This document shows, piece by piece, positions 6,217 to 6,836 of a stretch of 6,836 nucleotides of DNA. Source of the stretch: Pseudomonadota bacterium (GTDB lineage: Bacteria > Pseudomonadota > Gammaproteobacteria > Burkholderiales > Rhodocyclaceae); assembly GCA_021811225.1 (NCBI GenBank), contig JAJZPJ010000139.1, positions 1 to 6,836 on the forward strand, in the 5' to 3' direction. Position 1 is the stretch's first letter; every line of letters starts with the position of its first letter. Below the pieces are notes generated by a model, which saw only the letters and a list, made by a program, of their open reading frames with translations, had not been told where the DNA came from and did no database searches. Made by a program: the position numbers and the translations under genes.

Positions 6217-6836
6217 TTATCCTCCTGTGATGATGCGCAGATGTCGCGTCGCCAGATCGAAGGCCGGAACCGGCGCAACCTGGGCCAACAGCCCGGCCGC
6301 GTAGAGCAGATAGGCATCATCCACCGCCAGCCGGGCCGCCTTCGGCCGCAACGATTGCGGCTCGCGCGGATCGGCCAGCGCGACGCGCAGGATCGCCGCC
6401 GCATCGCGGGCGTGCACGATCGCGCCGCCGGTGCCGATCACCAGCGCGACCTGCGTCAGATCCTTGCCGCGCTGAACCTGAACCGGCCCCTGCGCGGTGT
6501 ATACCGTTTCGACGGTCCCGGCATGGCGCGCGACGGCGACAGCGGTCGCTGCGCGCACCAGCGTCTCGTCGAAACGGCGTTCGCGATCGTTCGCGGGCAG
6601 GGCATCGACGTTGGCGACGACCCGGGCGAGTTCGGCTTGCGCCAGCTCGGGTGTGAGCTCCGCTTCGGCGGCGATAAAGGCCAGCCCGACGGCCTCGACG
6701 ATGCTCGCGGCGTTGTGGCGCATGCCCAGATCGCCCTCGACGGTGCGCTTGGCGTACGGTTCGGGCAGGCCGTACTTGAGCACGCCGGCCTCGACCGGTT
6801 CTCCGGCGCCGATCGAGTGCACGTCGGTGGTTGCTC
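6217..6836 (-). CDS. glmL: GlmL/MutL-type mutase accessory (reactivating) protein, 3' part
   Basis: The C-terminal 205 residues are present; the gene continues past the window edge, and the family is about 460 residues long. The visible part begins ATTDVHSIGAGEP, matching the G-G-A-T-T-D-V-H-S motif of this family. It continues with KRTVEGDLGMRHN (29-41 of the fragment), LVIGTGGAIVHA (131-142) and DDAYLLYAAGLLA (172-184). GlmL belongs to an actin/Hsp70-like ATPase family and is thought to exchange damaged cobalamin on the mutase. The GTG at 6822 is the internal valine of TDVHS, not a start. The final codons, ACA GGA GGA TAA, contain the ribosome binding site of glmE, so the two genes are likely translationally coupled. 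Confidence 0.88.
   Translation of the reverse strand, partial: ATTDVHSIGAGEPVEAGVLKYGLPEPYAKRTVEGDLGMRHNAASIVEAVGLAFIAAEAELTPELAQAELARVVANVDALPANDRERRFDETLVRAATAVAVARHAGTVETVYTAQGPVQVQRGKDLTQVALVIGTGGAIVHARDAAAILRVALADPREPQSLRPKAARLAVDDAYLLYAAGLLAQVAPVPAFDLATRHLRIITGG
6221..6226 (-). promoter_or_regulatory. glmE ribosome binding site embedded in the end of glmL
   Basis: AGGAGG (read on the - strand) lies 8 nt before the glmE ATG and is formed by the last sense codons of glmL, just before its TAA. It fixes the glmE start at 6212 and implies that ribosomes finishing glmL help initiate glmE. Confidence 0.85.

Noticed and set aside
6213..6404. Upstream start for glmE at 6404
   Set aside because: It would overlap glmL and add an Arg/Trp-rich extension unlike the family. 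AGGAGG at 6221-6226 supports the ATG at 6212.
1..6836. tRNA, rRNA, CRISPR arrays, insertion sequences or prophage parts
   Set aside because: No clustered repeats, transposase-like frames, terminal inverted repeats or RNA-gene signatures were seen; the window is almost fully accounted for by metabolic and transport genes.

Overview
The window looks like part of the chromosome of a GC-rich proteobacterium. A betaproteobacterium (Burkholderiales/Rhodocyclales-like) is most likely, because Bug/TctC-type binding proteins and NitT/TauT-type permeases are typical there. The coding DNA is GC-rich, genes are tightly packed, and most starts carry a strong AGGAGG ribosome binding site. The lineage is an inference; no marker gene is present.

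Layout. Positions 1-84 are the 3' end of an ABC-transporter permease gene. Positions 85-558 are a non-coding stretch: an AT-rich island, a good sigma-70-type promoter (TTGACA, 17 bp, TAAACT), two small palindromes just downstream of the predicted transcription start, and a leader of about 220 nt. Positions 559-3680 hold a complete tripartite tricarboxylate transporter (TTT) operon on the + strand, in the order tctC (periplasmic binding protein), tctB (small membrane subunit), tctA (large membrane subunit). A perfect 8-bp hairpin closed by a UUCG tetraloop lies between tctC and tctB. From 3684 to the window end the genes are on the - strand and are transcribed toward the transporter operon: a glmL/mutL-type mutase accessory gene (5' part outside the window), a glmE-type coenzyme B12-dependent mutase gene, and a zinc-free quinone-oxidoreductase-like (MDR) gene. 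The last two follow at 4 nt and 36 nt, so this is almost certainly one operon. The two operons converge with only 3 nt between their stop codons and no visible terminator.

How the genes may work together. The TTT system should import a small organic acid across the inner membrane using the ion gradient. The - strand operon encodes a carbon-skeleton mutase with its reactivating factor and an NADPH-dependent oxidoreductase. A shared catabolic pathway is plausible but not proven.

Most notable observation. The glmE product keeps the residues that, in Clostridium cochlearium glutamate mutase, contact the adenosyl group (Lys326 and Glu330) and part of the substrate site (Arg66, Arg100, Tyr177, Tyr181). 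Three polar substrate-binding residues, Arg149, Glu171 and His291, are all leucine here (L160, L182, L302). This points to a B12 mutase acting on something other than glutamate. The comparison uses the clostridial sequence and numbering from memory, but the spacing between motifs agrees without gaps.
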